Below, in pieces: positions 42,677-51,574 of a stretch of 63,330 nucleotides of DNA. How positions within the stretch are numbered: the stretch's first letter is position 1; each line of letters opens with the position of its first letter. The DNA lies in NCBI GenBank assembly GCA_000433455.1, contig HF992499.1, positions 193,202 to 256,531 on the forward strand, in the 5' to 3' direction. The notes below the pieces were generated by a model that saw only the letters and a list, made by a program, of their open reading frames with translations, did no database searches and was not told the DNA's origin. Source of the stretch: Mycoplasma sp. CAG:877. Its GTDB lineage: Bacteria > Bacillota_I > Bacilli_A > RF39 > UBA660. Made by a program: the position numbers and the translations under genes.

Positions 42677-44740
42677 ATGAAAAAAATCGCAGAAAAAATA
42701 ACCAATAACAGTGTTATAGTTCTAGTGATAAGTTTACTTCTTTTCATAGTATCAATATTTGGTTATGTAAATACTAGAGTAAATTACGATATTCTAGTTT
42801 ATCTACCAGATACTATTGAAACTATAAAAGGAGAAAACATTTTAACAGATGAGTTCGGTCTTGGTTCATATGCCTTTGTAATGACAAATGATAAAGATTC
42901 AGAACAAATATTAGCCCTAGAGGATAAAATAAAAGATATAAAGGACGTCAAAGAAGTATGTAGCGTAGCTGATGTCTTAGGAACAACAATTCCATATGAT
43001 ATGTTACCAGATGAAATACAAGATAAATTATATAACGACAACGAAACAGTAATCTTTGTAACATTTAATGGTTCAACTTCAGAGGACTCAACAATAGATG
43101 CCGTTAGATCATTACGAGAAGTTGTAAAAGATGCTAACAAAGTAAGTAGTATGACCGCTATGGTAATTGATACCATGGACTTATCAAATAGTGAATTAGT
43201 AGCCTATGTTTCAATAGCTGTAATCTTCTGTTTACTTATACTTTTAGCAACAACAGATTCTTACATAATACCATTCTTATTACTAGGAAATATTGGTATA
43301 GCAATCATTTATAATATGGGAAGTAACTACTTTCTAGGAAATATAAGTTATATTACAAAGTCTATCTCAGCTGTACTACAATTAGGAGTAACAACAGACT
43401 TCTCAATATTCTTATATCACAAATATGAAGATTCTAAAAAGAAAATTAAAGATAAAAAGAAAGCCATGGCCGATGCAATAGTTCAAACATTTAAATCAAT
43501 ATTAGGTTCATCCTTAACTACATTTGCTGGTTTCCTAGCACTATGTACTATGGACTTATTATTAGGTAAAGATATTGGAATTGTAATGGCAAAAGGAGTT
43601 TTATGTGGATTAATATGTGTTGTTACAATATTCCCATCATTCTTACTAATCTTTGATAAACAAATAGAAAAAACAAAGCACAAAGTATTATTACCTAAAT
43701 TTGAAAAATTACCAAAATTTATAATTTCAAAACAAAAATTTATCTTAATAGCTTTTATCCTATTAATGATACCAGCATATATTGGTAATAGTAATTATGA
43801 TGTTTACTACAAACTTGATGAGTCACTTCCAAAAGATTTAGCTTTTAATGTAGCAAACAATGACTTAGCTAAAAAGTTTGGTATAACATCTCCAGAAATA
43901 ATTATTATGGATAAAAATGTTTCAAGTAGTGATATTGAATCTCTTACTGATGAATTAAAATCAGTAGAAGGAATAGACTTAGTCTTATCACCAAGTGAAT
44001 TCGTAAATAATGGTCTAGAAACAATCATTCCAGATAACTTACAAGAAATACTAAATAATGATAAATATCAATTAGTCTTAACTAATTCTACTTATGAAAT
44101 AGCATCAGATGACTTAAATAATCAACTAGCAACAGTAAATAAAATAGTTCATAAATACAATAAAAAGGCTATAGTTGCTGGTGAAGGTGCTCTAATGAAA
44201 GACTTAATAACTATTGCAGATCATGACTTTAACATGGTTAATTACACATCACTTGCTGTAATCTTTATAATCATGGTACTAGTATTAAAATCATTAAGTC
44301 TACCAATAGTCTTAAGTTTAGTAATTGAATTTGCTATCTTCGTAAATATGTCAATTGCTTACTATACAGGAACATCACTTCCATTTATAGCTTCAATCGT
44401 TGTAGGAACAATCCAGTTAGGAGCAACAATAGACTATGCTATTTTAATGTCTACTAAGTATATTGAAGAAAGACAAAAAAGTGCCAATAAACAAAAATGT
44501 ATGGAAGAAACTCTTAAGTTTACAATCCCATCTATCATAACTTCAGCTTTATGTTTCTTTGCCGCAACAGCAAGCGTTGGTTTCTATACCAAAATAGATA
44601 TGATTGGTTCAATTTGTAACTTACTAGCAAGAGGTTCTCTAATTAGTATGATATCAGTTATCTTTATCTTACCATCATTATTAATGTTATGTGATAAGAT
44701 AATTCTAAAAAATAAAAATGTTAAGAAAGAAGGAAAATAA
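42677..44740 (+). CDS. MMPL/RND-family membrane transporter
   Basis: The 687-residue protein has two similar halves, each with one helix, an external domain and five helices: 12 helices in all. Half one has helix 1 at about 10-28 and helices 2-6 at about 170-320; half two has about 350-365 and 525-675. QLGVTTDFSIFLYHKYEDSK and its counterpart QLGATIDYAILMSTKYIEER carry the proton-path acids. The class includes lipid and drug exporters (MmpL, YdfJ). I use ATG 42677: the AGAGGAGG ribosome site lies inside the longer frame from 42656. The heptad-repeat gene starts right after its stop. Confidence 0.9.
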   Translation: MKKIAEKITNNSVIVLVISLLLFIVSIFGYVNTRVNYDILVYLPDTIETIKGENILTDEFGLGSYAFVMTNDKDSEQILALEDKIKDIKDVKEVCSVADVLGTTIPYDMLPDEIQDKLYNDNETVIFVTFNGSTSEDSTIDAVRSLREVVKDANKVSSMTAMVIDTMDLSNSELVAYVSIAVIFCLLILLATTDSYIIPFLLLGNIGIAIIYNMGSNYFLGNISYITKSISAVLQLGVTTDFSIFLYHKYEDSKKKIKDKKKAMADAIVQTFKSILGSSLTTFAGFLALCTMDLLLGKDIGIVMAKGVLCGLICVVTIFPSFLLIFDKQIEKTKHKVLLPKFEKLPKFIISKQKFILIAFILLMIPAYIGNSNYDVYYKLDESLPKDLAFNVANNDLAKKFGITSPEIIIMDKNVSSSDIESLTDELKSVEGIDLVLSPSEFVNNGLETIIPDNLQEILNNDKYQLVLTNSTYEIASDDLNNQLATVNKIVHKYNKKAIVAGEGALMKDLITIADHDFNMVNYTSLAVIFIIMVLVLKSLSLPIVLSLVIEFAIFVNMSIAYYTGTSLPFIASIVVGTIQLGATIDYAILMSTKYIEERQKSANKQKCMEETLKFTIPSIITSALCFFAATASVGFYTKIDMIGSICNLLARGSLISMISVIFILPSLLMLCDKIILKNKNVKKEGK

Positions 44741-44741
44741 T

Positions 44742-46364
44742 ATGAAAAATATGAATAAAGTTATTTCAGGTATCCTAATATCTAGTATGTTATTAACTCC
44801 AATTTCTACTTTTGCCTTAACAAAAGAGGAAACAATTTATACTAACTTAAACTATGATGGTAAAGTAGAAAAGACTACTGTTAATAATCATTTATCTAAT
44901 CTAGATAAAGGAACAATTAAAGATGATACAGATTTACAAAAAATTCTAAATATTAATGGTAAAGAAAAATATAGTCTTGATAATGGTATAATTAGTTGGA
45001 ACTCAACTGGTAAAGATATTTATTATCAAGGAACAACTAAAGAAAGTCTACCAATTACAGTAGAAGCTAAATACTATTTAAATGGTAAAGAAACTAAAGT
45101 AAAAGATTTAATTGGTAAAAAAGGTAATATTACTATTAAATTAAATTTAACTAATAACTCTTATAATACTTATTATAAACAATACACTCCATTCGTTGTA
45201 ACAGTAGGAACAACACTTTCTAATAAAAATAATTCTAATATTACTGTAACAAATGGTAAAGTAACATCAACTGGTAATAAGAGTATGTTAGTAGCTCTTG
45301 CTACACCTGGATTATATGAAAGTATTGGTCTAGAGGATTTAAAGAGTCTAAATAATGTTGAAATTAACTATACAACAACTAACTTTACTTTAAATAATAT
45401 CTACTTAGTAGCAACTCCAAAACTACTATCTGAAAGTGATTTATCTGTATTCAATAAGATGGATAATCTATCTTCCTCAATTAATACTCTACAAGATAGT
45501 ATGAATAAAGTAGTATCTGGTACTACTGAATTAAAAACTGGTACTGAAAAATTATCAGTAGGTGCTTCTACTTTAACTAGTAAATATAGTGAAGTATTAG
45601 GTGGAGTGGAAAGAATAAAAAATGGTTCAATTGACTTAACTTCTGGCATTGAACAAATTATTGCTTCTCTAGAAGCTGTAAAAAAACAACTAGTAGCTGA
45701 ACAAACTAGTCCTGAAGCAATTGCTCAAGCAGAATCTTTAAAAGAGTTACAAGCTTCAAATGCTCAAATGTTAACAAAATTAAAAGTTGCATTTAATAAT
45801 GATGAAACAAGAATTTTAAATGCTAAAAAAGCTGCTGTAGAATGTAATTTAACTACTGAAACAGATGAACAAAAACTAGGTATTTGTTTAATTAAACATG
45901 GCTTAACTACAGAAGAAATATCTGCACTTCCATATCTATTATTAATTGAAAATAATAGTACAGCTATAACTACTTTAAATGCAAAATTATCTTCATCTGT
46001 TACAACAATCAACACCATGATAGCAACTCTAGAAGAAGCCTTAAAAGAAGCAAAAGATGGTTCACTTGGTCTAACAGCTGGATTAGATGAATTAAAAAGT
46101 GGACTAGCCTTACTAGAAGCAGGAACTAAAGAATTATCAACTGGTCTAAATTCAGCTTTAACTGGAACAACAGCTCTAGAAGAAGGACTTACTCAAATAA
46201 ATAACGAAGGAATAAATAAATTATCTTCATATACAAATACAGTATCTAATTACTCTTCTAAAGTAAAATCTCTAGTAAAATTATCAAAAGAGTATAATGG
46301 TTACCAAACATCTACTGCTAATAACTCAACATTTATCTATAAGATAAAATCATTAACAAAGTAA
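44742..46364 (+). CDS. Secreted protein with xxxLxxG heptad repeats, MMPL partner
   Basis: A signal peptide (about 1-28, hydrophobic core VISGILISSMLLTPISTFA) is followed by a beta-rich region (about 30-220). Two blocks of heptads then follow, with L-x-x-G patterns such as ELKTGTEKLSVG (about 258-269) and ELKSGLALLEAGTKELSTG (about 447-465), typical of YhgE/Pip-like and RND-associated proteins. Unlike YhgE it has no C-terminal helices, so it is a soluble or wall-side coil. AGAAGGA lies 8 nt before the chosen ATG 44742; the frame from 44718 would overlap the transporter. Likely an adaptor for the transporter. Confidence 0.8.
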   Translation: MKNMNKVISGILISSMLLTPISTFALTKEETIYTNLNYDGKVEKTTVNNHLSNLDKGTIKDDTDLQKILNINGKEKYSLDNGIISWNSTGKDIYYQGTTKESLPITVEAKYYLNGKETKVKDLIGKKGNITIKLNLTNNSYNTYYKQYTPFVVTVGTTLSNKNNSNITVTNGKVTSTGNKSMLVALATPGLYESIGLEDLKSLNNVEINYTTTNFTLNNIYLVATPKLLSESDLSVFNKMDNLSSSINTLQDSMNKVVSGTTELKTGTEKLSVGASTLTSKYSEVLGGVERIKNGSIDLTSGIEQIIASLEAVKKQLVAEQTSPEAIAQAESLKELQASNAQMLTKLKVAFNNDETRILNAKKAAVECNLTTETDEQKLGICLIKHGLTTEEISALPYLLLIENNSTAITTLNAKLSSSVTTINTMIATLEEALKEAKDGSLGLTAGLDELKSGLALLEAGTKELSTGLNSALTGTTALEEGLTQINNEGINKLSSYTNTVSNYSSKVKSLVKLSKEYNGYQTSTANNSTFIYKIKSLTK

Positions 46365-46376
46365 TAATTGAAATAT

Positions 46377-46429
46377 AAAAATAGACTATATGGAACTAAA
46401 TAGTACTAAGTTCATTAGTCTATTTTTTT
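46377..46429 (+). terminator. Intrinsic terminator of the MMPL operon
   Basis: AAAATAGACTA pairs with TAGTCTATTTT (11 bp), with an inner GAACT/AGTTC helix, and is followed by T. Confidence 0.8.
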
Positions 46430-46577
46430 CATTTAAAAGAAAAACATTTTTACTAAAATCTACTTTAAATATGCTATTATATAGGTACATGCAACCTAAA
46501 GTTTACAAATTTCCAATCAAAGTTGGTAGAAAGCAACCGTTAATTATCGTACTATTAATAGCGAAAGAGGTGAGATT

Positions 46578-48188
46578 ATGAAGTTTGGTGACAAACTAAT
46601 TAAACTTAGAAAGAAAAATGGCTTATCTCAAGAAGACTTAGCCAACAAATTAAATGTTTCAAGACAATCAGTATCTAAATGGGAAAGTAATAATACTTAT
46701 CCTGAAACAGATAAAATAGTTCAAATCTGTAATATCTTTAATTGTAGTATGGATGACTTAATCAATGACAAAGTTACAGATATAGAAGAAGTAGAAAGAA
46801 AAGAAAAAAACAATCTAAATATTGTTCTAGACTCTCTATTAGAATTTATTACTAAAACAATAAACATGTTATCTAGAATGAAATTCTCATCAATCTTAAA
46901 ATGTTTTATTGAACAAGTAATTATTGTTCTACTTCTAGCATTCATTGGTATGATAATATCATCAATTATTCCTAATGTAATTTGTAAAACTCTAAACTTT
47001 ATCCTATCAGGACGCTACTATACTGTCTATAATGTAATAAAAGGTCTATGTCAAACTATCTGGCTTATTATATCTATAATTGCTATTATTCATATTTTTA
47101 AACTTCGTTATTTAAATTACTATGATGAAATAGTTGAAAAGGAAAAGAATGTATCCTCAAGAAAAGTTAAAGAAAATAAAAAAGAAGAAACAAATACTAC
47201 AACTAGTTTTGAAAGAAAAGATGAAGAAAAAATAATCTTAAGAGATCCTAATCATGAACCATTTGCTTTCTTAAGTCTCCTATCAAAAATAGTAATTTTC
47301 TTTGTAAAAATAACTATCGCATTTATCGGCTTATTCTTAGTCTTTACTTTAACACTATCTCTAATTAGTTTAGTAATAAGTCTATCTTTATCCCTACATT
47401 CCTTAATATTTGCTGGAGCAACCCTAACTTCACTTGGTATCATAATAGCTAATATAATAGTCTTAATTTTAATTGTAAATTTTATTATAAATAAAAAAAT
47501 AAAAGCAGAAATACCTATAACTATCCTTTTAGTCGCTATAACAATAGCTGGAATAGGTTTAGGTATAGGTTTACTTGGTTTTAAAAATATTGATTTTATA
47601 GGTTTTGACGAAAAAAGTATAAAAGAAAATGAAATAGACCTAACTTATAAAGACAATATGTTAATTATGAATACTTGGGAACATAACTATGAAATTATAA
47701 TAGATAACGCCATGAGTCTAAATGATATAAAAGTAAGATATAAATATAACCCTGATTACTATAAAATATCTTATAGTGTAGATTACAGCTATGATATGCG
47801 TGAATATGATACATATTTGACTAGCACTAATAATTTTCCAAAACAATTTAAAACTTTCTTAGACGACCTAAAGAAAAATACTATTAGAGATTATTCTACT
47901 AGTGAATTTAATAATAGTATGAAATTAATTGCTAATGAAGAAACAATTAATAAATTAATGACTAACTTTTCTAAACTATATTTATTTGAACAAGAAAAAA
48001 CTGAAACTGGTTATAAAATTTCTAATGTTGAGTTTCGTTTAGAAGAAGATGATCAAGGTTGTTCTGCATACTACAGTGCCGCAACAGATACTCTAACTTG
48101 TCCTAGTTGGTGTGAAGGTAAAAAAGAAAAAATAGATACTCCAAAAGGTCAAATTATAAAATTCTATTGTGCAACTAGTAATGATTAA
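46578..48188 (+). CDS. XRE-family regulator with multi-helix membrane domain
   Basis: The helix-turn-helix is at 1-62 (LSQEDLANKLNVSRQSVSKWESN). About six helices follow: two at 108-128 and 145-165, then a charged loop, then a long hydrophobic region 220-310 and one more at 315-340. The external C-terminal domain of about 180 residues has four or more cysteines (DDQGCSAYY, LTCPSWCEGK, KFYCATS). It resembles the smaller membrane XRE protein at 9473 in design. GAGGTGAG precedes the ATG. It overlaps the convergent ZIP gene by 4 bp. Confidence 0.82.
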   Translation: MKFGDKLIKLRKKNGLSQEDLANKLNVSRQSVSKWESNNTYPETDKIVQICNIFNCSMDDLINDKVTDIEEVERKEKNNLNIVLDSLLEFITKTINMLSRMKFSSILKCFIEQVIIVLLLAFIGMIISSIIPNVICKTLNFILSGRYYTVYNVIKGLCQTIWLIISIIAIIHIFKLRYLNYYDEIVEKEKNVSSRKVKENKKEETNTTTSFERKDEEKIILRDPNHEPFAFLSLLSKIVIFFVKITIAFIGLFLVFTLTLSLISLVISLSLSLHSLIFAGATLTSLGIIIANIIVLILIVNFIINKKIKAEIPITILLVAITIAGIGLGIGLLGFKNIDFIGFDEKSIKENEIDLTYKDNMLIMNTWEHNYEIIIDNAMSLNDIKVRYKYNPDYYKISYSVDYSYDMREYDTYLTSTNNFPKQFKTFLDDLKKNTIRDYSTSEFNNSMKLIANEETINKLMTNFSKLYLFEQEKTETGYKISNVEFRLEEDDQGCSAYYSAATDTLTCPSWCEGKKEKIDTPKGQIIKFYCATSND

Positions 48189-48931
48189 AATAACATCTCA
48201 CATACTAACATCGTCATAATACCTAAGAGAAAAGAAAATATTGTTGCTTTTCTCTTTTTATATTGCCAAGAATTAGGTAACAATTCATAAATACTAATAT
48301 GAATCATTATTCCAGCTGTAACTCCAAGTATCAAAGCTAAAATAAAATCATTCATGTATCTAGCAAGAAATAAATAGGCAAGTATCGCTCCAAACAACTC
48401 TGAAAATCCAGATAAAAAAGTATACCAAAAAGCCCTCTTTCTGTTATAAGTCGCATAATATATTGGAACCGCTATAGAAATACCTTCTGGAATATTATGA
48501 AGAGCAATAGCTAAAGACAAAGTAATACCCAAAGAAAGATTACTATTAGTCGAAATAAAAGTCGTAATTCCCTCTGGTATATTATGAAGTGCTAAAGCAA
48601 TTACTGAAATAAGTCCTAATTTATAAAGATTATTATTAGAAAAATGCTCATCAATCTTTTGATCAATAGAACTAGAAAACATAATTCCTAAAACTACAAA
48701 AATAAACACTATCAAAAAGACAAAAACTTTTGTATAATCAAAGTAGAGTAGACTAACAGACTCTGGTATTAAAGAAGTAAGAGAAATAGTAATCATAACT
48801 CCAGCAGAAAAGGCCAAAGATTTGCTAATAATACTTTCTCTAGACTTATGCAAATAACATGGTATAATACCAAGAAGTGTTGCTAAACCAGCTAAAGTTG
48901 TAATTAAAAAACTAAATATAATTCTATTCAT
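48185..48931 (-). CDS. ZIP-family metal transporter
   Basis: The 248-residue protein has eight helices and the two metal-binding helices HNIPEGITTF (about 118-127) and HNIPEGISIAV (about 149-159), the hallmark of ZIP/ZupT/GufA importers. It should bring zinc, iron or manganese into the cell. The loop between helices 3 and 4 is short and lacks the His-rich stretch seen in some relatives. It starts with ATG 48931 on the minus strand and runs toward the XRE gene. Confidence 0.9.
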   Translation of the reverse strand: MNRIIFSFLITTLAGLATLLGIIPCYLHKSRESIISKSLAFSAGVMITISLTSLIPESVSLLYFDYTKVFVFLIVFIFVVLGIMFSSSIDQKIDEHFSNNNLYKLGLISVIALALHNIPEGITTFISTNSNLSLGITLSLAIALHNIPEGISIAVPIYYATYNRKRAFWYTFLSGFSELFGAILAYLFLARYMNDFILALILGVTAGIMIHISIYELLPNSWQYKKRKATIFSFLLGIMTMLVCEMLF

Positions 48932-49044
48932 ACTAATTTATATACATAAAATCAAAAAAATATGACTTTATCAAAAAACTAATCCAAATTCTATATTGAA
49001 AAACATTAACTTGTATATTATTATAATGAAACGAGGTATATAAA

Positions 49045-49644
49045 ATGAATCTAATTTTTATGAGACATGGCGAAGCCACTAATAATAAAGAAGAGTTTTT
49101 CTCAGACAAAGAAATATATTGGTCTATTCTAACTGAAAAAGGCATAAAAGAAGTAAAAGACTCAATAAACCTTTTACCAAAAAGTATTGATAAAATTTAT
49201 GTCTCTCCCTTACCAAGAACTATTGAAACTGCTCATCTAGTCTACGAAAAATATAAAACTACCGAAGTAATTATAGATAACCGTTTACGTGAAATAAACT
49301 ATGGAAAATATTCTGGTAAGAAAAACAATGAAGAACTAGATAACATTCGTCTACAACAAATTAATGGAGACTATTTCACTAAGTTTGGGGACTACGGAGA
49401 AAATAAATTCGAAATAGAATTAAGACTATCTACATTTTTAAAAGATATTTCAACAGAAAACTCCAGCAATAGTACTATTCTAATCATCTCCCACGGTTCA
49501 ATAACTTCATACATGAAAAGAATTCTAAATTTAAAAACTCCTCATATTAAAACTGGTAAAATAGAAGAATTTATTGATATTGATTTTACTCCAGTATTAA
49601 TTCATTTAAATAAATTAAATACGTATCAAACTCCAAATAATTAA
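49045..49644 (+). CDS. Histidine phosphatase (phosphoglycerate-mutase superfamily)
   Basis: The catalytic RHGE is at 7-10 in FMRHGEATNN, the second arginine block SPLPRTIETAH is at about 53-63, and the proton donor region is REINYGKYSGKKNNE. ILIISHGSITSYM (about 150-162) gives the second histidine. Length 199 is normal. The substrate (sugar phosphate, cobalamin precursor or other) cannot be told. It lies 19 nt before queH and probably forms a unit with it. CGAGGT precedes the ATG. Confidence 0.85.
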   Translation: MNLIFMRHGEATNNKEEFFSDKEIYWSILTEKGIKEVKDSINLLPKSIDKIYVSPLPRTIETAHLVYEKYKTTEVIIDNRLREINYGKYSGKKNNEELDNIRLQQINGDYFTKFGDYGENKFEIELRLSTFLKDISTENSSNSTILIISHGSITSYMKRILNLKTPHIKTGKIEEFIDIDFTPVLIHLNKLNTYQTPNN

Positions 49645-49663
49645 AAAGAAAAGAAGTGATCAT

Positions 49664-50293
49664 ATGAACTACGATAAATTAATGGAAGAACAAATGTCAT
49701 CAACTAAAGAAGGCAGTACACTTTTATTACATGCTTGTTGTGCACCATGTTCATCAGCTTGTCTAGAAAGACTAAGTAATTTCTTTAAGATAACAATTAT
49801 CTACTATAATCCCAATATAACTGAAGAAAAAGAATATTTAAAACGTCTAGAAGAACTAAAAAACTTTATCCAAAAAATTAAAGTAAAATACCCAATCAAT
49901 ATAATAGATACAAGATATGATCCAAAAGAATTCTTTGAAATATCTAAAGGACTAGAAAAAGAAAAAGAACGTGGCAAACGTTGTTACAAATGTTACGAAT
50001 TACGTCTAGAAGAAACAGCTAAAGTTGCTAAAGAAAATAACTTTGACTTTTTCGCAACTACTCTTACTCTAAGTCCTTATAAAAAAACTGACTGGCTTAA
50101 TGAAATAGGAGAAAACCTATCTAATAAATATCAAACTTCTTACTTATATTCTGATTTTAAAAAGAAAAATGGTTATAAACGAAGTATCGAGCTATCAAAA
50201 GAATATAATTTGTATCGTCAAGATTACTGTGGCTGTATCTATTCAAAACTAGAACGAGAAGAAGAGAAAAATAAACAGATACACCTAACTTAA
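49664..50293 (+). CDS. queH: Epoxyqueuosine reductase QueH
   Basis: This enzyme carries out the last step of queuosine synthesis in tRNA. HACCAPCSSAC (23-33) gives cysteines C25, C26, C29 and C33. KRCYKCYELRLEETAKVA, TLTLSPYKKTDWLNEIG and the C-terminal YCGCIYSK follow; these are the cluster and iron ligands of QueH (DUF208). QueH is unrelated to QueG and works with an iron-sulfur cluster and a metal. The other queuosine genes are not in this window. AAGTGATC precedes the ATG. Confidence 0.9.
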   Translation: MNYDKLMEEQMSSTKEGSTLLLHACCAPCSSACLERLSNFFKITIIYYNPNITEEKEYLKRLEELKNFIQKIKVKYPINIIDTRYDPKEFFEISKGLEKEKERGKRCYKCYELRLEETAKVAKENNFDFFATTLTLSPYKKTDWLNEIGENLSNKYQTSYLYSDFKKKNGYKRSIELSKEYNLYRQDYCGCIYSKLEREEEKNKQIHLT

Positions 50294-50308
50294 AAACTCA
50301 AACTAAAT

Positions 50309-50339
50309 AAGACATAAAACATTATGTCTTTATTTTTTT
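50309..50339 (+). terminator. Intrinsic terminator
   Basis: AAGACATAA pairs perfectly with TTATGTCTT around AACA and is followed by T-rich sequence. Confidence 0.8.
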
Positions 50340-50385
50340 CTAAAAATATGTTATAATATGGAGCCATAAAAAAGGGGATGACTAT

Positions 50386-51099
50386 ATGTCAAAAATTATC
50401 AGTTCAATATCAGGACTAAATCTAACAACACCAATTAATGGTGGAAGTTGTAGTAAAATATATAAAGTAGCTCCAGATGAATATTTTAAACTATTAAATG
50501 AAGATTATAGAGATCTATATGAACCAGAAAATGTTGAAGTACTAGAAACCTTATTAGAATTACAACAAGTAAAAACACCTTCACTCGCAATACCAGTTAC
50601 TATCTATTGTAGTAAAGAACAACTATTTGGTTATACATCTAAAATAATGCCAGGTATCTCTTTAGAAGAACTACCAGAAAACACCAAACTATCTCTAATA
50701 AGAGAATCTCTAAAAGGAATCAAACCAGAAATAAAAGAATTAGCAAAACAAGGTATTAAAACAGAAGATATCGGTGGAGACAATATCCTATTATCAGACC
50801 ACATGAGTATAATTGACTTAGAACTAAGTCTAGTCGCAAAAGATGCTTCCTTTGACTATCTATATTCAAAAACTATGAATCAAATCCTAAATAGTACTAT
50901 CTTAAATAGTATAGGTTCTAAAGTAGCTAATAATTTTCAAACAGCTGAAATTATCGCTCTAAGAGAATCTTTAAGAAATGGTGAAAGTGATAACTTTGAA
51001 CAACTATTCGACTTAATGATTACTGAATTAGAAAATACAACAAATCAAGAAATAAAAACTATAGGAGAGAGTAAAAAAGCCTATCAAAAAGTAAAGTAG
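50386..51099 (+). CDS. Kinase-like protein of unknown function, possible pseudokinase
   Basis: Residues 18-27 (NGGSCSKIYKV) look like a glycine loop, GYTSKIMPGISLEELP (about 85-100) like a hinge, and EDIGGDNILLSDHMSIIDLE (about 127-146) resembles the catalytic and metal loops of a protein or small-molecule kinase (D-x-x-x-x-N and I-D). The lysine and helix C are not clear. The length is 237, shorter than most kinases. No membrane segment. GGGGATGAC precedes the ATG. This is fold-level recognition only. Confidence 0.5.
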   Translation: MSKIISSISGLNLTTPINGGSCSKIYKVAPDEYFKLLNEDYRDLYEPENVEVLETLLELQQVKTPSLAIPVTIYCSKEQLFGYTSKIMPGISLEELPENTKLSLIRESLKGIKPEIKELAKQGIKTEDIGGDNILLSDHMSIIDLELSLVAKDASFDYLYSKTMNQILNSTILNSIGSKVANNFQTAEIIALRESLRNGESDNFEQLFDLMITELENTTNQEIKTIGESKKAYQKVK

Positions 51100-51123
51100 A
51101 AATGTAAAGTAATCTTTAACACG

Positions 51124-51153
51124 TTGCATATTATTATTAAAGATGTTATATTA
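51124..51153 (+). promoter_or_regulatory. Promoter of the zinc-ribbon gene
   Basis: TTGCAT (51124-51129) is followed by TATATT (16-nt spacer) or TATTAT (18-nt spacer). This places the start near 51160 and makes a leader of about 114 nt. Confidence 0.5.
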
Positions 51154-51159
51154 TTTAAT

Positions 51160-51273
51160 GTGAGTTATCACTGGATTTTGATATAAAATTGGATAATATT
51201 TTTCCTCGTTATTAAATTTGGAAACTATATCTTTTTACCTAAAAGTCCAATCTTTAATAAGGAGGTCAAGAAT
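51160..51273 (+). promoter_or_regulatory. Structured 5' leader that can hide the ribosome site
   Basis: CCTCGTTATTAAA (51204-51216) can pair with TTTAATAAGGAGG (51253-51265), 12 of 13 bases, covering the ribosome site. A second helix TTGGA/TCCAA sits just inside, around a 23-nt loop. A smaller hairpin (TTATC...GATAA with an inner ATTTT/AAAAT) lies upstream. The design fits a thermosensor, protein-controlled leader or attenuator. No known riboswitch class is recognised. Confidence 0.55.
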
Positions 51274-51444
51274 ATGGAATTTGAAGACAAGACATTAGTT
51301 TGCCAAGATTGTGGTAAAGAATTTACTTTTACTGCTGGTGAACAAGCATTCTACAAAGAAAAAGGTTTAGATAATGAACCAAAAAGATGTAAAGAATGTC
51401 GTGATAAGAGAAAAGCAGCAAGAGAAAACAAAGAATTTAAATAA
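51274..51444 (+). CDS. Small zinc-ribbon protein (probable zinc-binding domain, zf-trcl type)
   Basis: The 56-residue protein has a two-CxxC zinc ribbon: CQDCGKEFTFTAGEQAFY (10-27) and KRCKECR (38-43). This is the zf-trcl pattern. It ends in a basic helix, suggesting nucleic-acid binding. It has a perfect AAGGAGGT (51259-51266) 8 nt before the ATG, which the leader can hide. Single gene with its own promoter and terminator. The role is not known; small zinc ribbons of this kind are common in Firmicutes. Confidence 0.8.
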   Translation: MEFEDKTLVCQDCGKEFTFTAGEQAFYKEKGLDNEPKRCKECRDKRKAARENKEFK

Positions 51445-51451
51445 GAAAACT

Positions 51452-51480
51452 AAAAGTTGATTTTTCAACTTTTTTTCTTT
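51452..51480 (+). terminator. Intrinsic terminator
   Basis: AAAAGTTGA pairs perfectly with TCAACTTTT around TTTT and is followed by T-rich sequence. Confidence 0.85.
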
Positions 51481-51520
51481 CTAAATAACTAACACTTTAC
51501 ATATAATAAATACTGAAAAC

Positions 51521-51549
51521 TTTACATATCAACGAAAATAGTATATACT
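51521..51549 (+). promoter_or_regulatory. SigA promoter of murC
   Basis: TTTACA (51521-51526), 17 nt, TATACT (51544-51549). The 10-mer CTTTACATAT occurs at 51495-51504 and again at 51520-51529, a direct repeat with a 25-bp period. Confidence 0.6.
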
Positions 51550-51574
51550 TTGGTATGTGCAAGGAGTGGGATAA

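Noticed and set aside
46390..46581. Open frame of 63 codons between the MMPL operon and the XRE gene
   Set aside because: It begins inside the MMPL terminator hairpin and has no ribosome site. I consider it chance.
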